Assembly (NCBI RefSeq): GCF_052327305.1
Contig: NZ_CP182486.1
Coordinates: 496,001-560,000, forward strand
Direction: 5' to 3'
Source of the DNA: Sphingobium sp052327305
Lineage (GTDB): Bacteria; Pseudomonadota; Alphaproteobacteria; Sphingomonadales; Sphingomonadaceae
Length of the DNA: 64,000 nt
Shown here: piece by piece, positions 54,345-61,711 of the stretch
Position numbering within the stretch: position 1 is the first letter of the stretch
Layout of the letters: each line of letters opens with the position of its first letter
The notes under the pieces: generated by a model
The model's input: the letters and a program-made list of their open reading frames with translations, nothing else
What the model was told of the DNA's origin: nothing
The model's database searches: none
Position numbers and translations under genes: made by a program

Positions 54345-55469
54345 TCAGCTCCACAAGTCCTTGATCTTGGTGAAGAAGCTGCTCGATTCGGGACATTCCT
54401 CGCCTGTCTCAAGCGAGCGAAACTCTTCGAGCAACTCCCGTTGGCGAGCAGTCAAGCGCGTCGGTGTCTCGACCTCAACCTGAACAACGAGATCGCCCTG
54501 CCCGCGCCCATTAAGCACTGGCATCCCAGCACCACGCTGGCGAATTTGCTTGCCCGACTGGATACCGGCAGGGATCTTGATTTCGTGGCCTTCCTGCGCG
54601 CCGAGCGCAGGCACGGTTACCGAGCCTCCCAAAGCGGCCAAGGTAAAGCTGATCGGCACCTTGCAGAAGAGATTGGTACCCTCGCGCTCGAAAATCGCGT
54701 GCCGGCGCACATGCAGGAAAATATAAAGGTCGCCGGGAGGCGCACCGCGTGGCCCGGCCTCGCCTTCACCGGACAGGCGAATACGCGTTCCCTCATCGAC
54801 GCCAGCAGGAATCGCAACCTCAAGCCGCTTGGCCTTGTCGACGCGACCTTCGCCACGACATGACCGGCAGGGAGATTTGATCCGCTGCCCGGCGCCATGG
54901 CAGGCTGGGCAGGTCCGCTCGACGACAAAGAAGCCTTGCTGCGCCCGCACTTTGCCATGTCCGCCACAAGTCGGACAAGTCTCGACGCTAGTCCCCGGCT
55001 CTGCGCCTGTCCCCTTGCAGGGCTCGCACGCAGCCGAAACTTCAACTTCTATGGACGTGTTCTTGCCATAGAACGCGTCTTCGAGAGAGATTTCGAGATC
55101 ATAGCGCAGGTCTGCGCCACGCCGGGCTTCCTGTCGCCCGCCGCCAAATCCCGCATTACCGAAGATCGTCTCGAAGATATCCCCGATATCGGAAAAGCCG
55201 CCATTGCTCCCGCCGAAGCCTCCGCCGCCCATTCCACCCTGCTGGAACGCCGCGTGACCGAAGCGGTCATAGGCTGCGCGCTTCTGCGGATCCTTGAGGC
55301 ACTCATAGGCCTCGCCAATGGCTTTGAATTTTGCTTCGCTATCCTTGCAGCCCGGATTGCGGTCCGGATGAAATTGCATGGCCAGCTTGCGATAGGCGCT
55401 CTTTATCGTGCCTGCATCCGCTGTCCGCTCGACCGACAACAACTCGTAATAGTCGACTTCTGCGCTCAT
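54345..55469 (-). CDS. dnaJ: Chaperone DnaJ (Hsp40)
   Basis: The 374-aa co-chaperone stimulates DnaK. It has the J domain with HPD (H34-D36), a Gly/Phe-rich linker (GGMGGGGFGGSNGGF), four CxxCxGxG zinc-finger repeats (for example CEPCKGTG, CPTCGGHG, CPACHGAG, CRSCRGEG) and the C-terminal substrate-binding domain. It lies 67 nt after dnaK, separated by an intrinsic terminator, so DnaJ is probably made in lower amounts than DnaK. Confidence 0.96.
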   Translation of the reverse strand: MSAEVDYYELLSVERTADAGTIKSAYRKLAMQFHPDRNPGCKDSEAKFKAIGEAYECLKDPQKRAAYDRFGHAAFQQGGMGGGGFGGSNGGFSDIGDIFETIFGNAGFGGGRQEARRGADLRYDLEISLEDAFYGKNTSIEVEVSAACEPCKGTGAEPGTSVETCPTCGGHGKVRAQQGFFVVERTCPACHGAGQRIKSPCRSCRGEGRVDKAKRLEVAIPAGVDEGTRIRLSGEGEAGPRGAPPGDLYIFLHVRRHAIFEREGTNLFCKVPISFTLAALGGSVTVPALGAQEGHEIKIPAGIQSGKQIRQRGAGMPVLNGRGQGDLVVQVEVETPTRLTARQRELLEEFRSLETGEECPESSSFFTKIKDLWS

Positions 55470-55486
55470 CCACCAACCGCCCGCTT

Positions 55487-55519
55487 AAAAAAGTTGCCCG
55501 GGCTTCGAACCCGGGCAAC
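55487..55519 (-). terminator. Intrinsic terminator/attenuator between dnaK and dnaJ
   Basis: GTTGCCCGGG at 55493-55502 and CCCGGGCAAC at 55510-55519 pair perfectly around a 7-nt loop. On the minus strand the stem is followed by six T (55492-55487). It lies 18 nt after the dnaK stop and before dnaJ, so it will end most dnaK transcripts while some read through. Confidence 0.9.
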
Positions 55520-55536
55520 CCATATCATTCAAGGTC

Positions 55537-57441
55537 TTAAGCCTTGTTACCTTCGTCGACTTCAGAAAACTCGGCATCGACCACGTCATCGTCGGCCTTG
55601 GGCGCCCCATCCGAAGCCGGAGACGCGGCCGCAGCCTGTTCCTTCTCGTAGATCGCCTGACCAAGCTTCATGGCTACCTGCGCCAGTTCCTGCGCCTTGT
55701 CCTTCATGGCGTCGGCGTCGCCGCCTTCAATCGCGATCTTCGTCGCGGCAATCGCCGTCTCGATCTCGCTCTTGAGATCGGCTTCGATCTTGTCGCCATG
55801 TTCGGCCAGCTGACGCTCCGTCGTGTGAACTAGACTCTCGGCGTTATTCTTCGCCTCAGCGCCTTCACGCCGCTTCTTGTCCTCTTCAGCGAAACGCTCG
55901 GCATCCCGGACCATCTGCTCGATGTCTGCGTCCGAAAGACCACCGGAGGCCTGGATGCGAATCTGCTGCTCCTTGCCAGTGCCCTTGTCCTTCGCGGAAA
56001 CATTCACGATGCCGTTGGCATCGATATCGAACGTGACCTCGATCTGCGGCACGCCGCGAGGCGCCGGGGGAATGCCGACCAGGTCGAACTGTCCGAGCAG
56101 CTTGTTGTCCGCCGCCATCTCACGCTCGCCCTGGAAGACGCGGATGGTCACCGCCTGCTGATTGTCATCGGCAGTCGAATAAACCTGGCTCTTCTTGGCG
56201 GGAATCGTGGTGTTGCGATCAATCATGCGGGTGAACACGCCGCCGAGCGTCTCGATGCCCAGCGACAGCGGCGTCACGTCGAGCAGAAGCACGTCCTTCA
56301 CGTCGCCCTGCAGCACACCGGCCTGAATAGCGGCGCCCATGGCGACGACTTCATCCGGGTTCACGCCCGTGTGCGGTTCCTTGCCGAAGAAGTCCTTCAC
56401 AGCTTCACGCACTTTGGGCATGCGAGTCATGCCGCCCACCAGCACGACTTCGCTGATGTCGCTTGCGGAAACGCCAGCGTCGGCCAGCGCCTTCTTGCAA
56501 GGCTCCATCGTCCGCTTGATGAGGTCAGCGACGAGACGTTCCAGATCGGCGCGCGTGATCGACTTCACCAGATGCTTCGGACCATTAGCGTCGGCCGTGA
56601 TGAAAGGCAGGTTCACTTCGGTCGTCTGCGCCGAGCTGAGCTCGATCTTGGCCTTTTCCGCCGCTTCCTTCAGGCGCTGAAGCGCCAGCTTGTCCTTGGT
56701 GAGGTCAATGCCCTCGGCTTTCTTGAAGTCCTCAGCCAGATATTCGACCAGCTTGGAGTCGAAATCCTCGCCACCTAGGAAAGTGTCGCCGTTGGTCGAC
56801 TTCACCTCGAACACGCCATCCCCGATCTCGAGGATCGAGATGTCGAACGTGCCGCCGCCAAGGTCATAGACAGCGATGGTCTTGCCGTCCTGCTTCTCAA
56901 GGCCATAGGCAAGCGCCGCCGCAGTCGGCTCGTTGATGATGCGAAGAACTTCAAGCCCGGCAATCTGCCCAGCGTCCTTGGTCGCCTGGCGCTGCGCATC
57001 GTTGAAATAAGCCGGCACCGTAATGACAGCCTGCGTGACCGTTTCGCCGAGATACGCTTCGGCAGTTTCCTTCATCTTCTGAAGGGTGAATGCGGAAATC
57101 TGGGAGGGAGAATATTCCTTGCCTCCTGCCTTCACCCAAGCGTCACCATTAGGGCCCTTGGCAATATCGTAGGGAACGAGCTCCATGTCCTTCTTGGTCA
57201 GCGGATCATCAAAGCGGCGGCCAATCAAGCGCTTGACCGCGTAGATCGTGTTGTCGCCATTGGTCACTGCCTGACGCTTCGCAGGCTGCCCCACCAGACG
57301 CTCACCATCCTTAGCAAATGCGACAATGGAGGGCGTAGTGCGTGCGCCTTCCGAATTTTCGATGACTTTGGGTTTGCCACCGTCCATCACCGCTACGCAG
57401 CTATTGGTCGTGCCAAGATCAATACCAATTACTTTTGCCAT
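55537..57441 (-). CDS. dnaK: Chaperone DnaK (Hsp70)
   Basis: The 634-aa ATP-driven chaperone has the Hsp70 signatures GIDLGTTNSCVAV near the N-terminus, IAVYDLGGGTFDISILE, and VLVGGMTRMPKVRE. The linker DVLLLDVTPLSLG and the substrate-binding domain follow. The C-terminus ends in an acidic tail with a variable DDDVVDAEFSEVDE. A heat-shock promoter lies upstream at 57526-57556 and a terminator downstream. Confidence 0.97.
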   Translation of the reverse strand: MAKVIGIDLGTTNSCVAVMDGGKPKVIENSEGARTTPSIVAFAKDGERLVGQPAKRQAVTNGDNTIYAVKRLIGRRFDDPLTKKDMELVPYDIAKGPNGDAWVKAGGKEYSPSQISAFTLQKMKETAEAYLGETVTQAVITVPAYFNDAQRQATKDAGQIAGLEVLRIINEPTAAALAYGLEKQDGKTIAVYDLGGGTFDISILEIGDGVFEVKSTNGDTFLGGEDFDSKLVEYLAEDFKKAEGIDLTKDKLALQRLKEAAEKAKIELSSAQTTEVNLPFITADANGPKHLVKSITRADLERLVADLIKRTMEPCKKALADAGVSASDISEVVLVGGMTRMPKVREAVKDFFGKEPHTGVNPDEVVAMGAAIQAGVLQGDVKDVLLLDVTPLSLGIETLGGVFTRMIDRNTTIPAKKSQVYSTADDNQQAVTIRVFQGEREMAADNKLLGQFDLVGIPPAPRGVPQIEVTFDIDANGIVNVSAKDKGTGKEQQIRIQASGGLSDADIEQMVRDAERFAEEDKKRREGAEAKNNAESLVHTTERQLAEHGDKIEADLKSEIETAIAATKIAIEGGDADAMKDKAQELAQVAMKLGQAIYEKEQAAAASPASDGAPKADDDVVDAEFSEVDEGNKA

Positions 57442-57525
57442 CTATGCCCTCGTAACCCCAAAAGTTTCAGCGGTTTGCGGGGAAAGTCGCTCATCTGAGC
57501 CGATCCTCCGCCGCATAAGTCCCGG

Positions 57526-57556
57526 CCGATATAGGGCGGCTTTCTCTTGGCACAAG
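57526..57556 (-). promoter_or_regulatory. Sigma-32 heat-shock promoter of dnaK
   Basis: On the minus strand CTTG (57556-57553) and CCTATATCGG (57535-57526) are separated by exactly 17 nt. This fits the alphaproteobacterial sigma-32 consensus CTTG-N17/18-CYTATNTNNG in every defined position. The expected transcript start leaves a leader of about 80 nt before the dnaK ATG. Confidence 0.85.
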
Positions 57557-57613
57557 TCACCGGGGAGACTAGGCGCAGGAGAGATTGTTTCACATCGTGA
57601 CGGAGGCAACGCC

Positions 57614-58102
57614 ATGCGCCTTGCACTTGCTTTTCGTACTCTTGCCTTTGCGGGACTGGCTCTTGCCGGTTGCGAGGACAAGCCTCTGTACGTCGACAAG
57701 GCCTGGGTACGGCTCAATGCCAATCCCGAGGCACCGGCTGCGGGATACTTCACGATACATGGCGGCTCATCCCCGGTCACCCTGCGCGACGTGACAACAG
57801 AGGGCGCGGTGCGTGCGGAGATGCATGACAGTCAAATGAAGGATGGGATGATGAGCATGACGCCCATTCAGACCGTCGACGTAGCCGCAGGGCAGACCGT
57901 GACTTTCGCACCGGGTGGAAAGCATCTCATGCTTTGGTCGATCAACCCGGGTATCGTCGCCCAAGGCAAGATCACGCTGACCTTCATCTTCTCGAACGGC
58001 GACCGGATTTTGGTCGACGCGCCGATTACCAAGCCTACCGGTGGAGCGGGCGCGGCCTCGGGCGCAGTCGGAAACCACATGGCGGATCATACGGCCCACT
58101 AA
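57614..58102 (+). CDS. PCu(A)C-type copper chaperone lipoprotein
   Basis: The 162-aa protein has a lipoprotein signal (LALAGC, lipidated C20) and the PCu(A)C domain with the copper-binding Met/His motif spread over EMHDSQMKDGMMSM and HLMLW. It delivers copper to cytochrome oxidase in the periplasm. I start at ATG 57614; the longer frame to 57326 overlaps dnaK. It is divergent from dnaK and convergent with the copA-copB remnant, a likely functional link. Confidence 0.9.
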   Translation: MRLALAFRTLAFAGLALAGCEDKPLYVDKAWVRLNANPEAPAAGYFTIHGGSSPVTLRDVTTEGAVRAEMHDSQMKDGMMSMTPIQTVDVAAGQTVTFAPGGKHLMLWSINPGIVAQGKITLTFIFSNGDRILVDAPITKPTGGAGAASGAVGNHMADHTAH

Positions 58103-58121
58103 TCCTACGCCGGGACTCAAA

Positions 58122-58451
58122 TCAGAACCAGAGGCGAACCCCGGCGACAAAGTTCAGCCCGCCGACCTCTTCTCCATATGCGCGGGCGAAGCGGGCAGTG
58201 CCGCCCAGCTTGCGCTCCCAGTGAATGCCCAGGTAAGGCGCGAACTCTCGGGCGAATTCGTAGCGCACACGCGCCCCCAGCTCGACGGAACTGACCCGGG
58301 CGCCCAGACGCAGCGCCTCGACATCCTGCGCTGAGAAATTCAACTCCACCGCTGGCTGGAGGATCACGCGCTGCGAGAGGCGCAGATCGTAGTTCGCTTC
58401 CGCTCGCCCAGTCAGCTCACCCTTGTTGGAAAGGAACATCTCCCCTTCCAC
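58122..58451 (-). pseudogene. copB: C-terminal remnant of copper-resistance protein CopB
   Basis: The 109-residue frame ends as CopB outer-membrane proteins do: repeated beta-strands with GRAEANYDLRLSQRVILQP, LNFSAQDVEALRLG and YLGIHWERKLGGTARFA, closing with VGLRLWF-like AGVRLWF. The frame opens abruptly at VEGEMFLSN, where CopB would have more than 200 further residues including the Met/His-rich region and signal peptide. The preceding bases (58449-58454) abut the copA remnant in another frame, so it has no start of its own. It is a deletion product, not a gene. Confidence 0.85.
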
Positions 58452-58745
58452 CTCATGTCCTTCATGGTGAGCAAAGGGCGCTCACGCAGAGACACCATCA
58501 CTGCTGTCATCCCCGGCTGGGGCGCAAGCGTCGCCCGGCAAAGGCCCGAACGGTCGATCGCCTCCGCAATGATCGCGAACGGCCGGGCCACCTGCGGCGT
58601 CACGATCACATCGTAGGTTTCGGCGATGGCGATCTGAATCTCATCCGTCTCGACCGGCTCGACATCCTAGCCATCCGCCTGCACCACCGTCATCGCAAGC
58701 TCAGGCAAACGAAAATTGAAGTTGGTCACGCAAAGAGCACCGGAG
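58449..58745 (-). pseudogene. copA: Internal remnant of copper-resistance multicopper oxidase CopA
   Basis: The frame matches an internal part of CopA/PcoA: FNFRLPELAMTVVQADG, then a TAG stop (58669-58667) where CopA has glutamine, then DVEPVETDEIQIAIAETYDV. A DRSGLCRATLAPQPGM segment follows, and the frame breaks off at PLLTMKDM, where it joins the copB remnant. The beginning and end of CopA are missing and the stop interrupts the rest. This is a decayed gene fused by deletion to copB. Confidence 0.85.
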
Positions 58746-58875
58746 TACCGGCGCACATGATAGGGGGCCATAAGCCAGAACATGCACGCTTAAACTGCTC
58801 TTGCGAGCGCTGAGAAATACCGACTTAAAACGGCGAGCATCCGGATCCTTGTCCAAACAATGGATCTACGGAAAA

Positions 58876-58951
58876 TGGTGGAGCCGAGGGGGATCGAACC
58901 CCTGACCTCTACACTGCCAGTGTAGCGCTCTCCCAGCTGAGCTACGGCCCC
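58876..58951 (-). tRNA. tRNA-Ala (anticodon GGC)
   Basis: Read on the minus strand it folds as a cloverleaf: acceptor stem GGGGCCG with CGGCTCC, D-arm with GCTCAGCTGGGAGAGC, anticodon stem CTACA with TGTAG and loop CTGGCAG (anticodon GGC), and T-stem AGGGG with CCCCT around TTCGATC. The CCA end is encoded (58878-58876). It reads GCC codons. Confidence 0.96.
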
Positions 58952-58962
58952 GAACCAATAGT

Positions 58963-58982
58963 GTGCCGGGCTGGACCGGCAC
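58963..58982. repeat. Hairpin in the tRNA-Ala leader
   Basis: GTGCCGG at 58963-58969 pairs with CCGGCAC at 58976-58982 around a 6-nt loop. It lies between the predicted transcript start and the mature tRNA 5' end, so it would be part of the precursor cut by RNase P. Confidence 0.55.
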
Positions 58983-58994
58983 TGCGAGGCGCAG

Positions 58995-59023
58995 CCTTTA
59001 TGTCAGGCAACGCCTCGCTGCAA
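58995..59023 (-). promoter_or_regulatory. Sigma-70-like promoter of tRNA-Ala
   Basis: On the minus strand TTGCAG (59023-59018) and TAAAGG (59000-58995) are separated by 17 nt. The -10 hexamer is the same as at tRNA-Glu, and the implied leader (about 37 nt) is also similar. Confidence 0.6.
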
Positions 59024-59060
59024 GCGTAAAACTTGAGGCAGCTCAAAGCCACCCAAAGAC

Positions 59061-59393
59061 TTAGTTTTCTTCGTCTTCTCCATCCGACGCGTCGACGCCG
59101 AGATCATCATCTCCGCCCAGATCCACGTCGTTGTCTGGCGAAGCCTCACCCTCATCCACATCGATATCGATGTCGAGATCATCGTTGGCCTGCGAATCTT
59201 CCCCAGCACCACCGGCGGCCGCCTTCTGGGGCAGCTCCTCATAAGGCAGCGGCTGCTTGGATTTCAGGACCGGCTCGGGCGTCCAGACGTTGCCGCACTC
59301 GATGCAGCTGACGGGCTCGTCCTTGCCGAGATCATAAAAACGCGTTGCGCATTTGGGGCAGGTGCGCTTGGTACCCCATTCAGGCTTCACCAT
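59061..59393 (-). CDS. TIGR02300-family zinc-ribbon protein
   Basis: The 110-aa protein has an N-terminal zinc-ribbon-like region (TKRTCPKCATRFYDLG then CIECGNVWTPE, four cysteines) followed by a strongly acidic C-terminal tail of Asp/Glu repeats (about residues 70-110). This two-part layout is that of the alphaproteobacterial TIGR02300 family. Function is unknown. I start at ATG 59393 (MVKPEWGTKRTC), the family start. It is divergent from aroA across about 170 bp. Confidence 0.87.
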   Translation of the reverse strand: MVKPEWGTKRTCPKCATRFYDLGKDEPVSCIECGNVWTPEPVLKSKQPLPYEELPQKAAAGGAGEDSQANDDLDIDIDVDEGEASPDNDVDLGGDDDLGVDASDGEDEEN

Positions 59394-59562
59394 GTGTCGC
59401 CTCTTGTCCTTCATAACGAGCGGAAAGAAAAATCCGGCCTTCGGGAGCACCCTCGGCCTCAAAGTGTCGGGCGCCTTGCCATAGCGGATCGGCCCTGTCA
59501 AAAGCCGCACGCACTTTTTCCAGCCTCTTTTGCCTTGGCTGACCCTGACCCTGGATGATCTG

Positions 59563-60915
59563 ATGACGCACTCGACCGCGAAGCCCGCAACCTTCCGGCC
59601 CGCTCCTGCACTGCGAGGGACAGTGCGCGTTCCCGGCGACAAGAGCATTTCTCACCGCTCGCTCATGCTCGGCGCGCTGGCTGTGGGTGAGACACGCATA
59701 GAGGGATTGCTGGAGGGCGAGGACGTGCTCGCCACGGCGGCGGCGATGCGCGCGATGGGCGCGACGATCACGCGCGACAGTGAAGGCGCATGGCTGGTGA
59801 GCGGCGTGGGCGTGGGCGGTCTGCTCCAGCCCGAGACCGCGCTCGACATGGGCAACAGCGGAACGTCTACGCGATTGCTGATGGGACTGATAACCAGCCA
59901 CGGGATCACAGCGACATTTACGGGCGACGCCTCGCTCAGCAAGCGGCCGATGGGCCGCGTAACCGAGCCACTCGGTCTGATGGGCGCGGATTTCGTGACG
60001 TCGCCTGGAGGGCGGTTGCCGCTCACCATGCGCGGTTTATCGCCAGCCGTGCCAATCGAATACCGCCTCCCCGTCGCGTCCGCGCAGGTAAAGTCGGCAA
60101 TCTTGCTTGCCGGGCTCAATACGCCGGGCTTGACCACCGTGATCGAACCAGTGCCGACACGCGACCACAGCGAACGTATGCTCGCGGGCTTTGGCGCCGA
60201 TCTAACCGTCGAAATCGATAGCGCTGGCGCAAGAATCATTCGCGTTCGCGGTGGGGCCGAACTCCGCCCCCAGCATATCGTCGTGCCGGGAGACCCCTCC
60301 TCTGCTGCCTTTCCGGTCGTCGCTGCGCTCATCACGCCGGGCTCAGAGATCATTGTTCAAAATATCGGCCTGAATCCTACCCGGGCGGGCCTCTTCTCCG
60401 TCTTGCGCGATATGGGCGCAGACCTGACTTATACCAATGAACGGACTGTTGGCGGCGAGCCGGTCGCCGATATTACAGCTCGCCACAGCAGCCTGACCGG
60501 TATCGACGTTCCGCCGGAAATCGCGCCAAGCATGATCGACGAATTCCCGATACTCTTCGTCGCGGCTGCCTTCGCAAAAGGGGTGACCCGCACGAGCGGG
60601 CTTGAAGAGTTGCGTGTGAAGGAGTCGGACCGCCTCTCGCTTATGGCGCAGGGACTGGTGCGACTCGGCGTCCGCGTGAACGAGAGTGAGGACGGCCTCA
60701 TTATCGAAGGCTCAGGCGGAGAGCAGCTGCCGGGCGATAACGCGCCTCCCACGATTTCCGCCTCTCTCGACCATCGCATCGCCATGAGCTTCGCGATCGC
60801 GGGCCTCGGCACGCAAGGCGGCCTGATCGTGGATGACATGAGTCCGGTGGCAACGAGCTTCCCGATCTTCGAGGATATGCTCGCCGAACTCGGCGCGATA
60901 GAACCTGTGTCATGA
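59563..60915 (+). CDS. aroA: 3-phosphoshikimate 1-carboxyvinyltransferase (EPSP synthase)
   Basis: The 450-aa enzyme transfers enolpyruvate to shikimate 3-phosphate in aromatic amino acid synthesis. It has GDKSISHRSLMLGALA near the N-terminus, the GNSGTSTRLLMG loop, and RVKESDRLSLMA-like LRVKESDRLSLM in the C-terminal half. The alanine/serine pattern in LMLGALA fits class II-like alphaproteobacterial enzymes, but I do not infer glyphosate response. I use ATG 59563. The stop overlaps the cmk ATG by 4 nt. Confidence 0.95.
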   Translation: MTHSTAKPATFRPAPALRGTVRVPGDKSISHRSLMLGALAVGETRIEGLLEGEDVLATAAAMRAMGATITRDSEGAWLVSGVGVGGLLQPETALDMGNSGTSTRLLMGLITSHGITATFTGDASLSKRPMGRVTEPLGLMGADFVTSPGGRLPLTMRGLSPAVPIEYRLPVASAQVKSAILLAGLNTPGLTTVIEPVPTRDHSERMLAGFGADLTVEIDSAGARIIRVRGGAELRPQHIVVPGDPSSAAFPVVAALITPGSEIIVQNIGLNPTRAGLFSVLRDMGADLTYTNERTVGGEPVADITARHSSLTGIDVPPEIAPSMIDEFPILFVAAAFAKGVTRTSGLEELRVKESDRLSLMAQGLVRLGVRVNESEDGLIIEGSGGEQLPGDNAPPTISASLDHRIAMSFAIAGLGTQGGLIVDDMSPVATSFPIFEDMLAELGAIEPVS

Positions 60916-61532
60916 CAGTCATCGCGGTGGACGGACCGGCGGCGTCCGGCAAAGGCACGATCGCACGTGGCCTGGCCTTGCATTATGGTTTGCCCCATCT
61001 CGACACGGGCCTGCTCTATAGAGCGGTGGGAGTGACCGTGGCGCGTGCCGGGCTTGACCCGGACAACGAGGCGAACGCGACCGAGGCATGCAACTTCCCG
61101 GACGCGCTTTTGCGCGAGCCTGAGCTGAGAAGTGAAGAAGCCGGCGCGTTGGCGTCTCGCGTATCGGTGCATCCTGCAGTTCGCGCGGCGCTCCTGGAAA
61201 GACAGCGCGTCTTTGCGGCTCAGCCAGGTGGTGCAGTGCTCGACGGGCGCGACATCGGGACGGTTATCGCACCCGATGCTGACGCAAAGCTCTTTGTGAC
61301 CGCAAGCGTGGACGCGCGCGCCGCCCGCCGCCATATCGAAGATCCTTCCCGCACGCTCTACAGTTTGAGAGAAGACCTTGCTGCTCGCGATGCGCGCGAC
61401 ACCAATCGCTCCAGTGCCCCGCTCCGGCGGGCAGATGGCGCGGACTTGCTAGATACGAGCAATTTGACTATAGGCGCCGCCATCCAAAGCGCGATCGCGC
61501 TGGTGGATGCTCGACTGGAAAGTCGCCGTTAG
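60912..61532 (+). CDS. cmk: Cytidylate kinase
   Basis: The 206-aa enzyme phosphorylates CMP and dCMP. It has a P-loop (AVDGPAASGKGTIA, residues 4-17), the LDTGLLYRAVG segment with the CMP-binding region, and DGRDIGTVIAPDADAK. The lid region is DARAARRHIED. The gene order aroA-cmk-rpsA-ihfB is widespread in alphaproteobacteria. It overlaps the aroA stop and precedes rpsA by about 180 nt. Confidence 0.93.
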   Translation: MTVIAVDGPAASGKGTIARGLALHYGLPHLDTGLLYRAVGVTVARAGLDPDNEANATEACNFPDALLREPELRSEEAGALASRVSVHPAVRAALLERQRVFAAQPGGAVLDGRDIGTVIAPDADAKLFVTASVDARAARRHIEDPSRTLYSLREDLAARDARDTNRSSAPLRRADGADLLDTSNLTIGAAIQSAIALVDARLESRR

Positions 61533-61711
61533 GGCGACAGGCCGAGGCGCGTCGCATAGCGGGGCGCCCTTTTCGCTTTTCCTCTCCTGAGCATTTTTCC
61601 AGCGGGTAACGTGCGCGGATGCTTGCATCGGCATGGGGCCATGCGGGCAGTTTGGCCGCAAGACCGCCGGACACAACCGGCTGGCCAGCAATGACTCAAG
61701 GACTTCTTTCT

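Noticed and set aside
61533..61711. Possible autoregulatory leader of rpsA
   Set aside because: Short GC stems exist but none has a clear S1-binding or attenuator form; evidence is too weak to list.
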